Shown: positions 1 to 8,305, counted from the first letter of the stretch. The stretch: DNA of 15,282 bases from Balneolales bacterium (GCA_030830725.1 JAURMN010000015.1:1-15282), one strand, 5' to 3'. Made by a program: numbers and translations. Notes: generated from the sequence alone by a model not told the origin.

Positions 1-1109
1 CCAAAGAAAATTCCGCCAAGTCCAATGAAACTTGTGATATCCATCCAACTTCCGTGAACACCATGCTTGTACATCACCGGCATGGCTATCCAGTTCAGTT
101 CTACAAAGTGCATAATCAAGACTAAAACACTAACCGCTACCAATACTGGAATTCTGCGCTTTTGATCGCGGTTGAGCAGAAGCACAAACGGTACGATGAA
201 GCGTAAAATCAGGAGAGAGAAGGTCACAATAGACCAGCTGCCTTCAAGGCGATGGTAGAACCAGAGTGTTTCTTCAGGGATGTTGGCATAGTAAATCAGT
301 AGAAACTGGCTGAAGGCGATATAGGCGTAAAACACGGTGAAGCCGAAGAACCAGCCACCAAGATCATAGATATGACCGGAAGTGAGGGTATTGGCAAGAA
401 TATTGTTTTTACGAAGCCAGAGAATGAGCAGTATCAGGGTAGGGAAGATGGCCTGGAAGCTCATTGCAAAGAAATAGACCCCAAACATGGTCGAGAACCA
501 GTGTGGATCGAGGCTCATGAGCCAGTCAAAACCTGCAAAAGCGATGGTGAGACCGAAAATCAGTATTCCAGGAGCTGACATACGACGAAAGGTACGAATG
601 ATGTTCCAGTCGGCCGTTTCGTCCATTTCGACTGATTTTTTGTGCAGACGGTAGCCGAGAAAGCCCCAAATGGCGAAGTAAAGCACTTGACGAGCGATAA
701 AGAAGGGCTCATTTAGATAAGGCATTTTACCTTTTAGAATTGGATCAGCGAGAACGTCTTCGGTATGCGTCCAATGGTAAAGGTTGTGTGCACCAAGAAT
801 AATCGGAATCACAAAAATACCCCAAATCCAGAGATTGGAAGAGAAGGTTTCCGGAAGGCGACGAAGCGCGGTGCCCCAGCTGGAGTTCGTGATGTGGTGA
901 ATCATCACCAAGATCAACGAAGCGAGTCCGATGGAGGTAAAAAAGACGAAAGAGGTGAGGTAGGAGAAGAAAAACTGATCCTGATTGAAGAAATATCCCA
1001 CCGCGCTGGCGATGAGTCCCACAACGCCCACGCCAAACATGGTGCGTGCAGCTCCGAAATTCTCGGGGAGTGTAACGGCGTCGGTAAGAGTCGGCTTATG
1101 ATCGGCCAT
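1..1109 (-). CDS. actF: ACIII subunit ActF (quinone-binding-type membrane subunit), 3' end cut by window edge
   Basis: Translated from the sequence, this reads 369 codons from an ATG at 1109 and runs off the left edge without a stop. ActF is an integral membrane subunit of alternative complex III, a quinol:cytochrome c oxidoreductase in the cytoplasmic membrane; it is related to the NrfD-like ActC. About nine hydrophobic segments are visible, roughly at residues 22-44, 50-72, 93-112, 136-156, 178-200, 205-232, 252-275, 295-315 and 320-345. The family hallmark FDWLMSLDPHW lies at 194-204, followed by FST and MFG. Other recognisable stretches are HH at 71-72 before NSSWGTALRR, and YHWTH at 111-115. 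Full-length ActF is usually about 400-450 residues, so only the C-terminus should be missing. The start lies 4 bases after the actE stop, which fits translation in one operon. Identity is firm from family motifs and operon position. Confidence 0.93.
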   Translation of the reverse strand, partial: MADHKPTLTDAVTLPENFGAARTMFGVGVVGLIASAVGYFFNQDQFFFSYLTSFVFFTSIGLASLILVMIHHITNSSWGTALRRLPETFSSNLWIWGIFVIPIILGAHNLYHWTHTEDVLADPILKGKMPYLNEPFFIARQVLYFAIWGFLGYRLHKKSVEMDETADWNIIRTFRRMSAPGILIFGLTIAFAGFDWLMSLDPHWFSTMFGVYFFAMSFQAIFPTLILLILWLRKNNILANTLTSGHIYDLGGWFFGFTVFYAYIAFSQFLLIYYANIPEETLWFYHRLEGSWSIVTFSLLILRFIVPFVLLLNRDQKRRIPVLVAVSVLVLIMHFVELNWIAMPVMYKHGVHGSWMDITSFIGLGGIFF

Positions 1110-1113
1110 GAGC

Positions 1114-2097
1114 TTATTCCAATGTTTTAATGTACTCGATCAACGAGCGAATTTCGTTTTCAGGCAGATAGTCATAAGGCACCATCTGCGGTAAATATCC
1201 CTCTACAATTTGATCCATCGGATTGATAATCGAATTGTAGATATAATCATCATTAGCAGTTGTAGTCGTGCCGTCTTCAAAATTTCGGGTTTTGCCATAG
1301 AGCCCTTGAAGTGATGGGCCCACAAGTGCCGAACCATCGATAGAGTGACATGCGCCGCAAGCGTTTCGGGTAAAGACTTGTTGTCCGAGAGCTGCAGAGA
1401 TTTCGCCTCCTTGAGCAGCTGCGGCTTTTGCTTCCTCGAGGGCGGCGAGTTTAGCCTGTTCTTGATCATACGTTTCGCGAAGCGCAGCCAAATCTACATT
1501 AAACTCGAGAATCTCAAGCTCGTTTATGTTCTGAGACTTCTGCAACGCACGGATGTAAGCCACAATCGCCCAGCGGTCTTCAACCTTGATCTGAGTGTTG
1601 TAGGCCGGCATCGAGCGAATTCCATTTGTGATCGCACCATAGAAATGCCCGTCGGGTTGCTCACGAATGTAATCGGAGTGAAAATTTGGAGCCGGAACGT
1701 AACCATATTGGCCGGTCATGATTATCCCTTTACCATCTCCAACGCCGCCATGACAGACCGCACAGTAAATATCATAACGATCTTGACCTCTGTAAAGAAG
1801 CTCTTTGGTAATGGTGAGTGGGTTTTCTGCAATCAAATTACCCTGTTCGTCTACACCTTCGTAATAGGCGATATCCTGACGAAGTCCGCCTCGAGCAACG
1901 GTTCCCTCAACAGGAGTACGCATCGCGCGACCGTCGGCGAAAAACGGATTATACTCTTGGGCTTTGAATTTATCCTGGTAATCCATGTTTTGGTTCGGAT
2001 GGATCCCTGGTTTGTCAGAAATCATTCCTTGACAGCCGGAAAGCGCCAGCGTGAGGGCGGCGAAGGCCGAAAGCGCGAAAGATTTATTCATTTTCAT
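1114..2097 (-). CDS. actE: ACIII subunit ActE, lipoprotein cytochrome c with two haem-binding motifs
   Basis: This 327-residue protein is the mobile cytochrome c subunit of alternative complex III and passes electrons on to an oxidase or soluble carrier at the periplasmic face. A lipoprotein signal peptide ends in the lipobox LSGC, placing the lipidated cysteine at residue 22. The classical ActE cytochrome domain covers about 35-190, with CAVCH at 112-116 and Met163 (RSMPAY) as the likely distal haem ligand. An Ala/Glu/Lys-rich linker (about 205-232) leads to a second cytochrome c domain with CGACH at 247-251 and Met305 (YLPQM) as the likely ligand. As I recall the family, ActE in characterised complexes is monohaem, so the second domain is an extension. 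Its sequence (HSIDGS, GPSLQGLYGK, then a C-terminal EYIKTLE) resembles the cytochrome c tail fused to caa3-oxidase subunit II. The start is supported by a GAGGAG ribosome site 6 bases upstream. Confidence 0.95.
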   Translation of the reverse strand: MKMNKSFALSAFAALTLALSGCQGMISDKPGIHPNQNMDYQDKFKAQEYNPFFADGRAMRTPVEGTVARGGLRQDIAYYEGVDEQGNLIAENPLTITKELLYRGQDRYDIYCAVCHGGVGDGKGIIMTGQYGYVPAPNFHSDYIREQPDGHFYGAITNGIRSMPAYNTQIKVEDRWAIVAYIRALQKSQNINELEILEFNVDLAALRETYDQEQAKLAALEEAKAAAAQGGEISAALGQQVFTRNACGACHSIDGSALVGPSLQGLYGKTRNFEDGTTTTANDDYIYNSIINPMDQIVEGYLPQMVPYDYLPENEIRSLIEYIKTLE

Positions 2098-2100
2098 GGC

Positions 2101-2652
2101 TTACTCCTCATAAATATCTTCAACATTCGACGCGCCAAGCTTTTTGAGCATTTTACGCACGTTATCGGCTTCAAATCGGGGATCTGTTGCCTCAATGCAG
2201 AGGAAAAACCCATCATCTGTGGCTCGCTTAAAGTTTTCGCTGGAAAAGAGCGGGTGATTCAACTGTGGCAGCCCGTTCAAAAAGAACATTCCAAAAACCG
2301 CACCAAACGCAGAAAGCAAAACGGTAAGTTCGAAGGTTACTGGAATCCATGCCGGTACATTCATAAAGGTTTTTCCGGAGATATTGATCGGATAATCGAC
2401 TACCATCATGAAGTACATCATCGAAAGAGCACCAGTAAGACCAAGTAGTCCATGTCCGAGCACAATCCATCCGAGTTTGGATTTACGTATGCTCATCGCT
2501 TTGTCCATTCCGTGAATCGGGAAAGGAGAGAATGTGTCAAATTTGCGGAACCCGTCTTTGTTCACGGCCTGTGCGGCGTGATATAGTTCGCCTGGATTGG
2601 CAAATTCCGCCAAAATTCCGTGAAGTTCTTGTGAGATTTGTGTTTTACTCAT
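2101..2652 (-). CDS. actD: ACIII subunit ActD (DUF3341 membrane protein)
   Basis: This 183-residue protein matches the DUF3341 family, the ActD subunit of alternative complex III. It has two hydrophobic segments (about 58-85 and 101-127) joined by a short periplasmic loop, flanked by soluble N- and C-terminal parts. The hallmark DTFSPFPIHGMDKAM sits at 39-53, just before the first membrane segment, as in other ActD proteins. ActD carries no cofactor; in known structures it packs beside ActC and ActF and has been discussed as part of a possible proton path, though its exact role is not settled. The gene starts 2 bases after the actC stop and ends 3 bases before actE. Length is normal for the family. 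Confidence 0.93.
   Translation of the reverse strand: MSKTQISQELHGILAEFANPGELYHAAQAVNKDGFRKFDTFSPFPIHGMDKAMSIRKSKLGWIVLGHGLLGLTGALSMMYFMMVVDYPINISGKTFMNVPAWIPVTFELTVLLSAFGAVFGMFFLNGLPQLNHPLFSSENFKRATDDGFFLCIEATDPRFEADNVRKMLKKLGASNVEDIYEE
2104..2109 (-). promoter_or_regulatory. Strong Shine-Dalgarno for actE
   Basis: On the minus strand GAGGAG lies 6 bases before the actE ATG, inside the last codons of actD. Most other genes in the window have no clear Shine-Dalgarno, so this site is notable and supports the chosen actE start. Confidence 0.7.
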
Positions 2653-2654
2653 AA

Positions 2655-4103
2655 TTACGCCTCCGCTGCAACTGGTTGAAGTTTGGGCGGCTCAGGCTGT
2701 TTTGGCTCCACATATTTTCCTTTTACATCATAGTTGTGAGGATTCGCCTCAGGCATAATGGCTTTGACCTCTGCAATAGCCACCATTGGAAGGAAGCGCA
2801 AGAACAACAAGAAATTGGTGAAGAAGAACCCGAACGTTCCGATGTAGAGCATCATATCCCACATCGTCGGGGAATAATAGGCCCAGGAAGAGGGCAGATA
2901 ATCGGTGGAGAGTGATGTTACAGTAATCACAAAGCGTTCAAACCACATTCCGATGTTCACCACAATCGAAATTACAAAGGTGAAGCCCACGTTACGACGT
3001 AACTTTTTGGACCAGAAGAATTGCGGAGAAATCACGTTACACGCAATCATAATCCAGTAGGCCCAAGCGTAAGGACCGGTCGCACGCAGAATAAAAATTG
3101 CTTTCTCATACTCCACACCGCTATACCAGGCAATAAAGAACTCCATCATGTAGGCAAAACCCACCATCGTGCCGGTGACCATGAGGATAATATTCATTTT
3201 CTCAATATGATCGTCGGTCATGATGTCTTTGAGCCCGAAAATCTTACGGGAGATGATCATGAGCGTGAGCACCATCGCAAATCCAGAGAACACCGCTCCC
3301 GCCACGAAGTAGGGTGGGAAGATGGTGGTGTGCCACCCTGGGATTACAGATACGGCAAAGTCGAAGGAAACGATGGTGTGAACAGAGAGTACCAACGGAG
3401 TAGCCAAGCCAGCCAAGATCATGTAGGCTTTTTCGTAATTCCACCAGTGACGAGAAGAACCTCTCCAGCCTAAAGCCAGAATTCCATAAACAATTTTAGA
3501 GGTTTTGGATGTCACTTTGTCGCGAAGAGTTGCCAAATCGGGCACTAAACCTACAAACCAGAAAAGTACAGACACGGTGAGGTAGGTAGATACCGCAAAC
3601 ACGTCCCAAAGCAACGGAGAGTTGAAATTCGGCCACATTGCCATTTGATTTGGAATCGGAAATACCCAATAAATCACCCAAATCCGACCCACGTGGATGG
3701 CTGGAAAAACCCCGGCACAAAACACGGCAAAAATGGTCATCGCCTCAGCAAAACGGTTGATCGCAGTACGCCAATCCTGACGGAATAGGAATAAAATCGC
3801 CGAAATCAGCGTCCCGGCATGCCCAATCCCGACCCACCATACGAAGTTGATAATCGCCCAACCCCAGGCAACCGTGTTATTTAACCCCCAAATCCCGGTT
3901 CCATTCCAAATCAGATAGGCGATGGAAACGAGCATGAGCATGAAGACCATGTTCGCGATTCCGAAGGCCACATACCAGGCTTTTGGAGTAGGGCGGGTAT
4001 TCAGATCGGTGATGAGCTTGGTGATGCTGGCAAACGTATGATTGCCTTTCACCAGGGGCTCTTCAATGTAAGGCGCTTGTTGCGCTGTGGTTGCGGTACT
4101 CAT
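2655..4103 (-). CDS. actC: ACIII subunit ActC (NrfD/PsrC-like quinol-oxidising membrane subunit)
   Basis: This 482-residue integral membrane protein belongs to the NrfD/PsrC family and is the subunit that holds the quinol-oxidation site next to the Fe-S clusters of ActB. About ten membrane segments can be seen between residues 45 and 440, followed by a proline-rich cytoplasmic tail (about 450-482, with EPKQPEPPK). His137 in GVFPAIHVGR and Asp167 in SPLLWDVF match, from memory of published ACIII structures, residues proposed to bind quinol. A further conserved-looking His95 lies in GIGHAGT, and Asp248 in the SFDFAVS segment. The gene lies 17 bases after actB and 2 bases before actD, so the order is the canonical one. 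No strong Shine-Dalgarno precedes its ATG; translation may be coupled to actB. Confidence 0.95.
   Translation of the reverse strand: MSTATTAQQAPYIEEPLVKGNHTFASITKLITDLNTRPTPKAWYVAFGIANMVFMLMLVSIAYLIWNGTGIWGLNNTVAWGWAIINFVWWVGIGHAGTLISAILFLFRQDWRTAINRFAEAMTIFAVFCAGVFPAIHVGRIWVIYWVFPIPNQMAMWPNFNSPLLWDVFAVSTYLTVSVLFWFVGLVPDLATLRDKVTSKTSKIVYGILALGWRGSSRHWWNYEKAYMILAGLATPLVLSVHTIVSFDFAVSVIPGWHTTIFPPYFVAGAVFSGFAMVLTLMIISRKIFGLKDIMTDDHIEKMNIILMVTGTMVGFAYMMEFFIAWYSGVEYEKAIFILRATGPYAWAYWIMIACNVISPQFFWSKKLRRNVGFTFVISIVVNIGMWFERFVITVTSLSTDYLPSSWAYYSPTMWDMMLYIGTFGFFFTNFLLFLRFLPMVAIAEVKAIMPEANPHNYDVKGKYVEPKQPEPPKLQPVAAEA
2660..2664 (-). promoter_or_regulatory. Strong Shine-Dalgarno for actD
   Basis: GGAGG on the minus strand lies 7 bases upstream of the actD ATG, within the last codons of actC (which encode the C-terminal AEA). 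It fixes the actD start and suggests efficient reinitiation after actC. Confidence 0.65.
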
Positions 4104-4120
4104 CAGATTCTGTTTCGCGA

Positions 4121-7100
4121 TTAATGTCCTTTACCAACCGGCTTGGGTGTCTCCAAGTTGGTATTGGTATTGTATAATTTTGCCAAATAAGAGGTTCTCG
4201 GGCGAACATTAAGCTCCTCGAGCATGACATAATTTCGATCGTTGCGCTTGTTCTGGGTGACCACGGCGTTGGCATCGGTTAGATCGCCAAAGGTAATGGC
4301 ATCAGCCGGACACGCTTGCTGACACGCCGTGAGAACGGTTCCGTCAGCCGGACGTGGAGAGCCCGTTTCGCGCTTGGTGTTGATCTTAGCACGATTCACG
4401 CGCTGCACGCAATAGGTACATTTTTCCATTACCCCACGGAAACGAATCGTTACCTCTGGATTCATCGCCATTTGGATGATTTCTGGATCGTCGCCGGTGG
4501 TTAAATACTCTTTTGCGTAATTAAAGAAGTTGAAACGACGGACCTTGAACGGACAGTTGTTGGCGCAATATCTTGTACCAATACAACGGTTGTAGGTCAT
4601 TTGATTCATTCCATCATCAGAGTGTGTAGTCGCCGCAACCGGGCAGACCTGCTCGCAAGGAGCAAGCTCGCAGTGCATACAAGGCACAGGCTGATGGTAA
4701 ACCTTCGGATTCTCCGTATCACCTTCGAAATATCGATCGGTACGAATCCAGTGCATGATACGTCGACGGCCAACTTCTTTTTTCCCGACAACCGGAATGT
4801 TATTCTCGGCCTGACAGGCAATGGTACAAACTCCACAACCAAAACAGGAGTTTAAATCGATGGCCATCCCCCATTGAGGCTCATAATCGGGGCCGTAGGT
4901 TTCATTAAATAGACTGATCGGACCTTTATCATCGCCTTCAGCAAGAGCTTCTTTGATGCCTGGCACTTCGTATCCATGAATGGTTTTATACGTAGCGAAG
5001 TCAGGATGCTCTTTGTATTGATCGATCGTGGCCGTACGGACCATGTCGCGACCTTCGAGTGAGTGATGCGCCTGAGTACAGGCGATTTCGTAATCTCTGT
5101 CAGTCACTTCGATGGTGGCACTGGTGATGTAGCCTCCAGTTGTGAATCCTGCGTTTGTGGTGACACCTGCTGTGAGAAGAGGATAGGTGTCCACTCCGGA
5201 ACCATCCGCAACGCGTCCAACTCCTTGGCGCCCATAGCCTACCGTGATAGTTGTTGTGCCGTTGGCATGTCCGGGTTGAATCCAAGCTGGTATTTCGACG
5301 GTTGTGCCGTTTACAGTGAGGCGTACGATCGGTGCAGATTGATCCGATAAATGGCGTTCGATTGGAATGCCGAGTGCCTGAGCCGTTGCCGGACTAATAA
5401 GCACCACATTATCCCACGTAATTTTCGTCATCGGATCGGGGAGCTCCATCAACCAACCATTGTTGGCAAAGCGACCATCGTAAAGTTTTGAATCTGGCTT
5501 GATAACAAGCTCAATTTCGCCTTTTCCATTACTTAAGGAATGATTTAGGGCCCGAGAAGTGGAAGCAGCCTGCGAAAGAGCTCTGTTAAAACCACTAGTG
5601 AGGGAAGCGTTTACCGCTCTGTAGCCTTCTTGAGACTTGTCTACTCCGTCATGAAGTACGTTCTCCCATTGGGTTTTGAACGCATTACCTGTGAGGGAGC
5701 GTCCGGCAGCCCACGTTTGCTGCACTTGACTGTAACCATTGGCTGCTTCTCCGGTGAGAAGGGTACCGAGGAGCTCGATTTCGCTCCATCCGCCATGTAG
5801 TGGCTGAATTTGTGGCTGAATTACACCAGGTTCACCTGTGTAGGCGCGTCCATCACCCCATGCTTCAAGGAAATGAGCGCGATTTACATGCCATCCACCC
5901 GCAGCTTCAACGGCTTTTGAGGTTTCATCTACATAATCAGAGAGATGAACAAGATTAGAGGCTTTGGCTAAGGCCTGTGCGAAGTTGAATTCTTTGGGTG
6001 CAGTGAAAACTGGATTGGTACCCACGAGAACAACCGTTTGGAATGCACCTAAGTTCAGGCTACTAACAGCAGAGCGGAACGCATCACGTTTTTGTGACCC
6101 ATCTACGTGAGGTAATTCATGATAGGTCACGGTACTGGTGGCGTTGGTACCTGCATTACCCAAGGCAATGTTGATAGCGGCAACGGCAGCGTGTGTTTCA
6201 GCGGAATGATATTGTCCTGCGGTAACGATGGAGTTTCCGGCGTTTCCTGATCCGATATTGGATCCGCGAGCAGCAAGAAGATCTTCCGCCATTTGCTCAA
6301 CGAAAGCTTCCGTTAAAAAACGATTATTGACCCCTGAAAAAGGTCTAAGTGCGGCACTATTCAGCGTACGTTGAAGCGTAGCAGCTAGTGCAAACGTCAG
6401 ATCTTCGATTTCGGAGGCTTTCACCTTGAATCGGTGATCAGCATACGAACCGGTAGTAGAGAAGGTACTTTCCGCCACATAAATACGAGAAATCGTGTCT
6501 TCTGTACTCGCGACTTTCCTTTTCGCGGACACTTGACCTGCATTGGCGATGGCATTTTTGTGTCCTTGTGGTGACATGAAATCGTCATCCAGAGAAATCA
6601 CCACGCCTGCTTTGTCAAAATGATTCACTACGCGAAGTGCACGACCAAAGGCGAGTTCCGTGCCGTCGAGCACATTTGCATCCCCAAATGCTTCATAGGT
6701 GACCCACGTTGCATTCGGAAATTGAGCAAGAGCATCCGATTTTAGTCTATTATAGGTAGGAGAGGAGCTCTCTTCGCTAATAAAAAGGATGTTTTGGCTG
6801 CGATTGGCAAAAACTTCTTTCACCCAAGCCACGAATTCTTCTTTGCTAGTGGACAGACCGGCTTTGCGAATAGTACGTGATCTGTCAGGATCGTACATGG
6901 AGAGGATCGCAGCCTGTTGATAGAGACTAGATTTTCCACGACTACCCGGATGGTCTGGATTTCCTTCGATTTTGGAAGGACGCCCTTCATTATTCTCTAC
7001 GATTACCCCACTTAATGAATCCTGAAACGGGAATGCCGATGCATATTGAAGTGGAATGCCTAGAACAACATTCTCTGGTTGGCGAGAATAGGGGAGAATT

Positions 7101-7336
7101 TTTTGAACCGGACGACGGCAAGCGGCAAATCCTGCCATCGCAATGGAGGCACCCATGACACGAAGGAAGCTTCTACGGGAAACATTATCGGTTAATTCAC
7201 TCGCATTTTCCCCGAACTCCCGATGAAGATAGGTTTCATACTCTTTATTACGAGCCAACTCCCCAAGGCTTTTCCAGTAGCTGTTGACGGGGAGAGTTTC
7301 GTTGGCGCTTTCGGTCACGTGGTTGTGGTCACTCAT
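4121..7336 (-). CDS. actB: ACIII subunit ActB (Tat-exported molybdopterin-like plus Fe-S fusion protein)
   Basis: This 1071-residue protein is the large periplasmic subunit of alternative complex III and conducts electrons from quinol to haem through Fe-S clusters. A Tat motif, SRRSFLR at 53-59, follows an unusually long N-terminal stretch, then a hydrophobic run ends at Cys73 (GFAAC), a likely lipidation site. Residues about 85-750 form a molybdopterin-oxidoreductase-like domain with no CxxC cluster motif at its start and presumably no molybdenum cofactor, as in other ActB proteins. Residues about 820-1020 form a four-cluster ferredoxin domain. The visible Cys sets are 831/834/837/841, 886/889/894/898, 918/924/928 and 973/976/1005/1009. 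In the third set Thr921 replaces the usual Cys (CIGTRYC), consistent with a [3Fe-4S] cluster beside three [4Fe-4S] clusters. The gene begins 18 bases after actA; AAGGATG lies 10 bases upstream of the ATG. Confidence 0.96.
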   Translation of the reverse strand: MSDHNHVTESANETLPVNSYWKSLGELARNKEYETYLHREFGENASELTDNVSRRSFLRVMGASIAMAGFAACRRPVQKILPYSRQPENVVLGIPLQYASAFPFQDSLSGVIVENNEGRPSKIEGNPDHPGSRGKSSLYQQAAILSMYDPDRSRTIRKAGLSTSKEEFVAWVKEVFANRSQNILFISEESSSPTYNRLKSDALAQFPNATWVTYEAFGDANVLDGTELAFGRALRVVNHFDKAGVVISLDDDFMSPQGHKNAIANAGQVSAKRKVASTEDTISRIYVAESTFSTTGSYADHRFKVKASEIEDLTFALAATLQRTLNSAALRPFSGVNNRFLTEAFVEQMAEDLLAARGSNIGSGNAGNSIVTAGQYHSAETHAAVAAINIALGNAGTNATSTVTYHELPHVDGSQKRDAFRSAVSSLNLGAFQTVVLVGTNPVFTAPKEFNFAQALAKASNLVHLSDYVDETSKAVEAAGGWHVNRAHFLEAWGDGRAYTGEPGVIQPQIQPLHGGWSEIELLGTLLTGEAANGYSQVQQTWAAGRSLTGNAFKTQWENVLHDGVDKSQEGYRAVNASLTSGFNRALSQAASTSRALNHSLSNGKGEIELVIKPDSKLYDGRFANNGWLMELPDPMTKITWDNVVLISPATAQALGIPIERHLSDQSAPIVRLTVNGTTVEIPAWIQPGHANGTTTITVGYGRQGVGRVADGSGVDTYPLLTAGVTTNAGFTTGGYITSATIEVTDRDYEIACTQAHHSLEGRDMVRTATIDQYKEHPDFATYKTIHGYEVPGIKEALAEGDDKGPISLFNETYGPDYEPQWGMAIDLNSCFGCGVCTIACQAENNIPVVGKKEVGRRRIMHWIRTDRYFEGDTENPKVYHQPVPCMHCELAPCEQVCPVAATTHSDDGMNQMTYNRCIGTRYCANNCPFKVRRFNFFNYAKEYLTTGDDPEIIQMAMNPEVTIRFRGVMEKCTYCVQRVNRAKINTKRETGSPRPADGTVLTACQQACPADAITFGDLTDANAVVTQNKRNDRNYVMLEELNVRPRTSYLAKLYNTNTNLETPKPVGKGH

Positions 7337-7354
7337 GCGTCTGCGTCATCCTTA

Positions 7355-7999
7355 TTAATAATGGCAGCCCTGACAGTAGGTCGGGGCGTGAATATTTTGC
7401 TTAGCCACCAACTCAAGTCCAATTTCGAGTTGATTTTCGACTTCATAGCCCATAGTGGTCACTTCAGATACCGGGCGTACATATTTTTCAGGTGCTCGGT
7501 GGCAATCCAAACACCAGCTCATGCTTAATGGCTCGGCCTGATAAACCACTTCCATCCGATCAATACGGCCGTGACAAGTCTCGCAACCCACACCCACATT
7601 CACATGAGCACTGTGGTTGAAATAGGCATAATCGGGAAACTGATGAACTTTGATCCACTCAATCGACTCGCCGGTTTCCCAGCTCTGACGAACAGGTTCA
7701 AGTGTAGCCACGTCTGTACGGATCTGATTATGACAGTTCATACACGTTTGTGTGGCAGGAATATTGGCGTGTTTGGAATCAAACACTTGAGTGTGGCAGT
7801 ATTGACAGTCTAAGCCCAACTTTCCGGCATGGATTTGATGAGAAAACGGTACCGGTTGTTCGGGAGCGTAGCCAACGTCTGTAAATTCAGGAGAGAAGAA
7901 GAACCAGACAACGAAGACAAGAGTGTTGGCAAGGACGATCAATCCAATCAGCAGCTTGCGTGGGACTTCATTAGCCCACTTTGGAAAGATTTGTGACAT
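7355..7999 (-). CDS. actA: ACIII subunit ActA, membrane-anchored pentahaem cytochrome c
   Basis: This 214-residue protein is the first gene of the operon. An uncleaved N-terminal membrane anchor (about 15-36) precedes a periplasmic domain with exactly five CXXCH motifs: CQYCH at 65-69, CMNCH at 86-90, CETCH at 139-143, CLDCH at 163-167 and CQGCH at 209-213. The last motif ends one residue before the C-terminus. His54 and His57 (FSHQIH), His129 and His132 (FNHSAH) are candidate distal haem ligands. ActA receives electrons from the Fe-S clusters of ActB and passes them to ActE. Haem count, size and position match the family. No clear Shine-Dalgarno precedes the ATG, and a candidate promoter lies about 40 bases upstream. 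Confidence 0.95.
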   Translation of the reverse strand: MSQIFPKWANEVPRKLLIGLIVLANTLVFVVWFFFSPEFTDVGYAPEQPVPFSHQIHAGKLGLDCQYCHTQVFDSKHANIPATQTCMNCHNQIRTDVATLEPVRQSWETGESIEWIKVHQFPDYAYFNHSAHVNVGVGCETCHGRIDRMEVVYQAEPLSMSWCLDCHRAPEKYVRPVSEVTTMGYEVENQLEIGLELVAKQNIHAPTYCQGCHY

Positions 8000-8038
8000 C
8001 AGTGAGTATGTGAGTTTCTATCTAATGTTCAAGACTAT

Positions 8039-8046
8039 CAAAATTA
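8039..8046 (-). promoter_or_regulatory. Candidate Bacteroidota-type -7 promoter element for the act operon
   Basis: On the minus strand this reads TAATTTTG, an exact match to the Bacteroidota -7 consensus TAnnTTTG. It would place the transcript start near 8032 and give a leader of about 30 bases before the actA ATG at 7999. The partner -33 TTTG is not present at the expected spacing (TTCC is there instead), so this is only half of the consensus. Whether this organism's main sigma factor uses that consensus is unknown. Confidence 0.35.
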
Positions 8047-8063
8047 CCTAAAAAAGAGGTGTG

Positions 8064-8082
8064 TTGGAAGAAAAATTTCCAA
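8064..8082. repeat. Inverted repeat upstream of actA, candidate operator
   Basis: TTGGAA (8064-8069) and TTCCAA (8077-8082) form a perfect 6-base inverted repeat with a 7-base A/T-rich spacer. It lies 65-83 bases upstream of the actA ATG, just upstream of the candidate -7 element. That is a typical place for a dimeric activator or repressor. The short arms mean chance occurrence in AT-rich DNA cannot be excluded. Confidence 0.35.
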
Positions 8083-8305
8083 AAAATGTGAATGATTTTT
8101 GAGTGTCGATTGTTCTAACTCGTTATTTATTCTTTTTTTCGGTTAGATAGAGGAAGTCGGCGCAAGGGATCGATTTTGCCAATAAAAGCATTACTCTATG
8201 GGTTTTTGTCTTCCCAGCTCACGATTTCTTCCTATTATTTTGTTGATTATCTTCCTTATTTAGACTCATTCTAATTTACTTTTCACTTTTTAACATTCTC
8301 CTTTT

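Larger units (their letters stand above)
8000..8305. other. AT-rich divergent intergenic region between actA and the DUF420 gene
   Basis: These 306 bases lie between two divergently transcribed genes and must hold both promoters. The region is rich in A and T runs. I can pick out a candidate actA promoter element (8039-8046), a 6-base inverted repeat (8064-8082) and a second, weaker inverted repeat: TCTAAC at 8114-8119 and GTTAGA at 8142-8147, with a 22-base spacer. I see no convincing plus-strand promoter for the DUF420 gene, no RNA gene and no supported open reading frame. Confidence 0.6.

Noticed and set aside
765..1130. A 121-codon plus-strand open frame at the left edge.
   Set aside because: It lies antisense to actF, whose minus-strand translation gives continuous family motifs; the plus-strand product is charged and low in complexity.
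1345..2448. A 367-codon plus-strand open frame across actE and actD.
   Set aside because: It is antisense to two well-identified genes, shows no recognisable domain, and its length is explained by codon bias of the opposite strand.
8198..8263. A 21-codon open frame encoding a hydrophobic peptide (starts MGFCLPSSRF) upstream of the DUF420 gene.
   Set aside because: No Shine-Dalgarno, and T-rich DNA readily encodes Leu/Ile/Phe runs by chance; nothing else supports translation.
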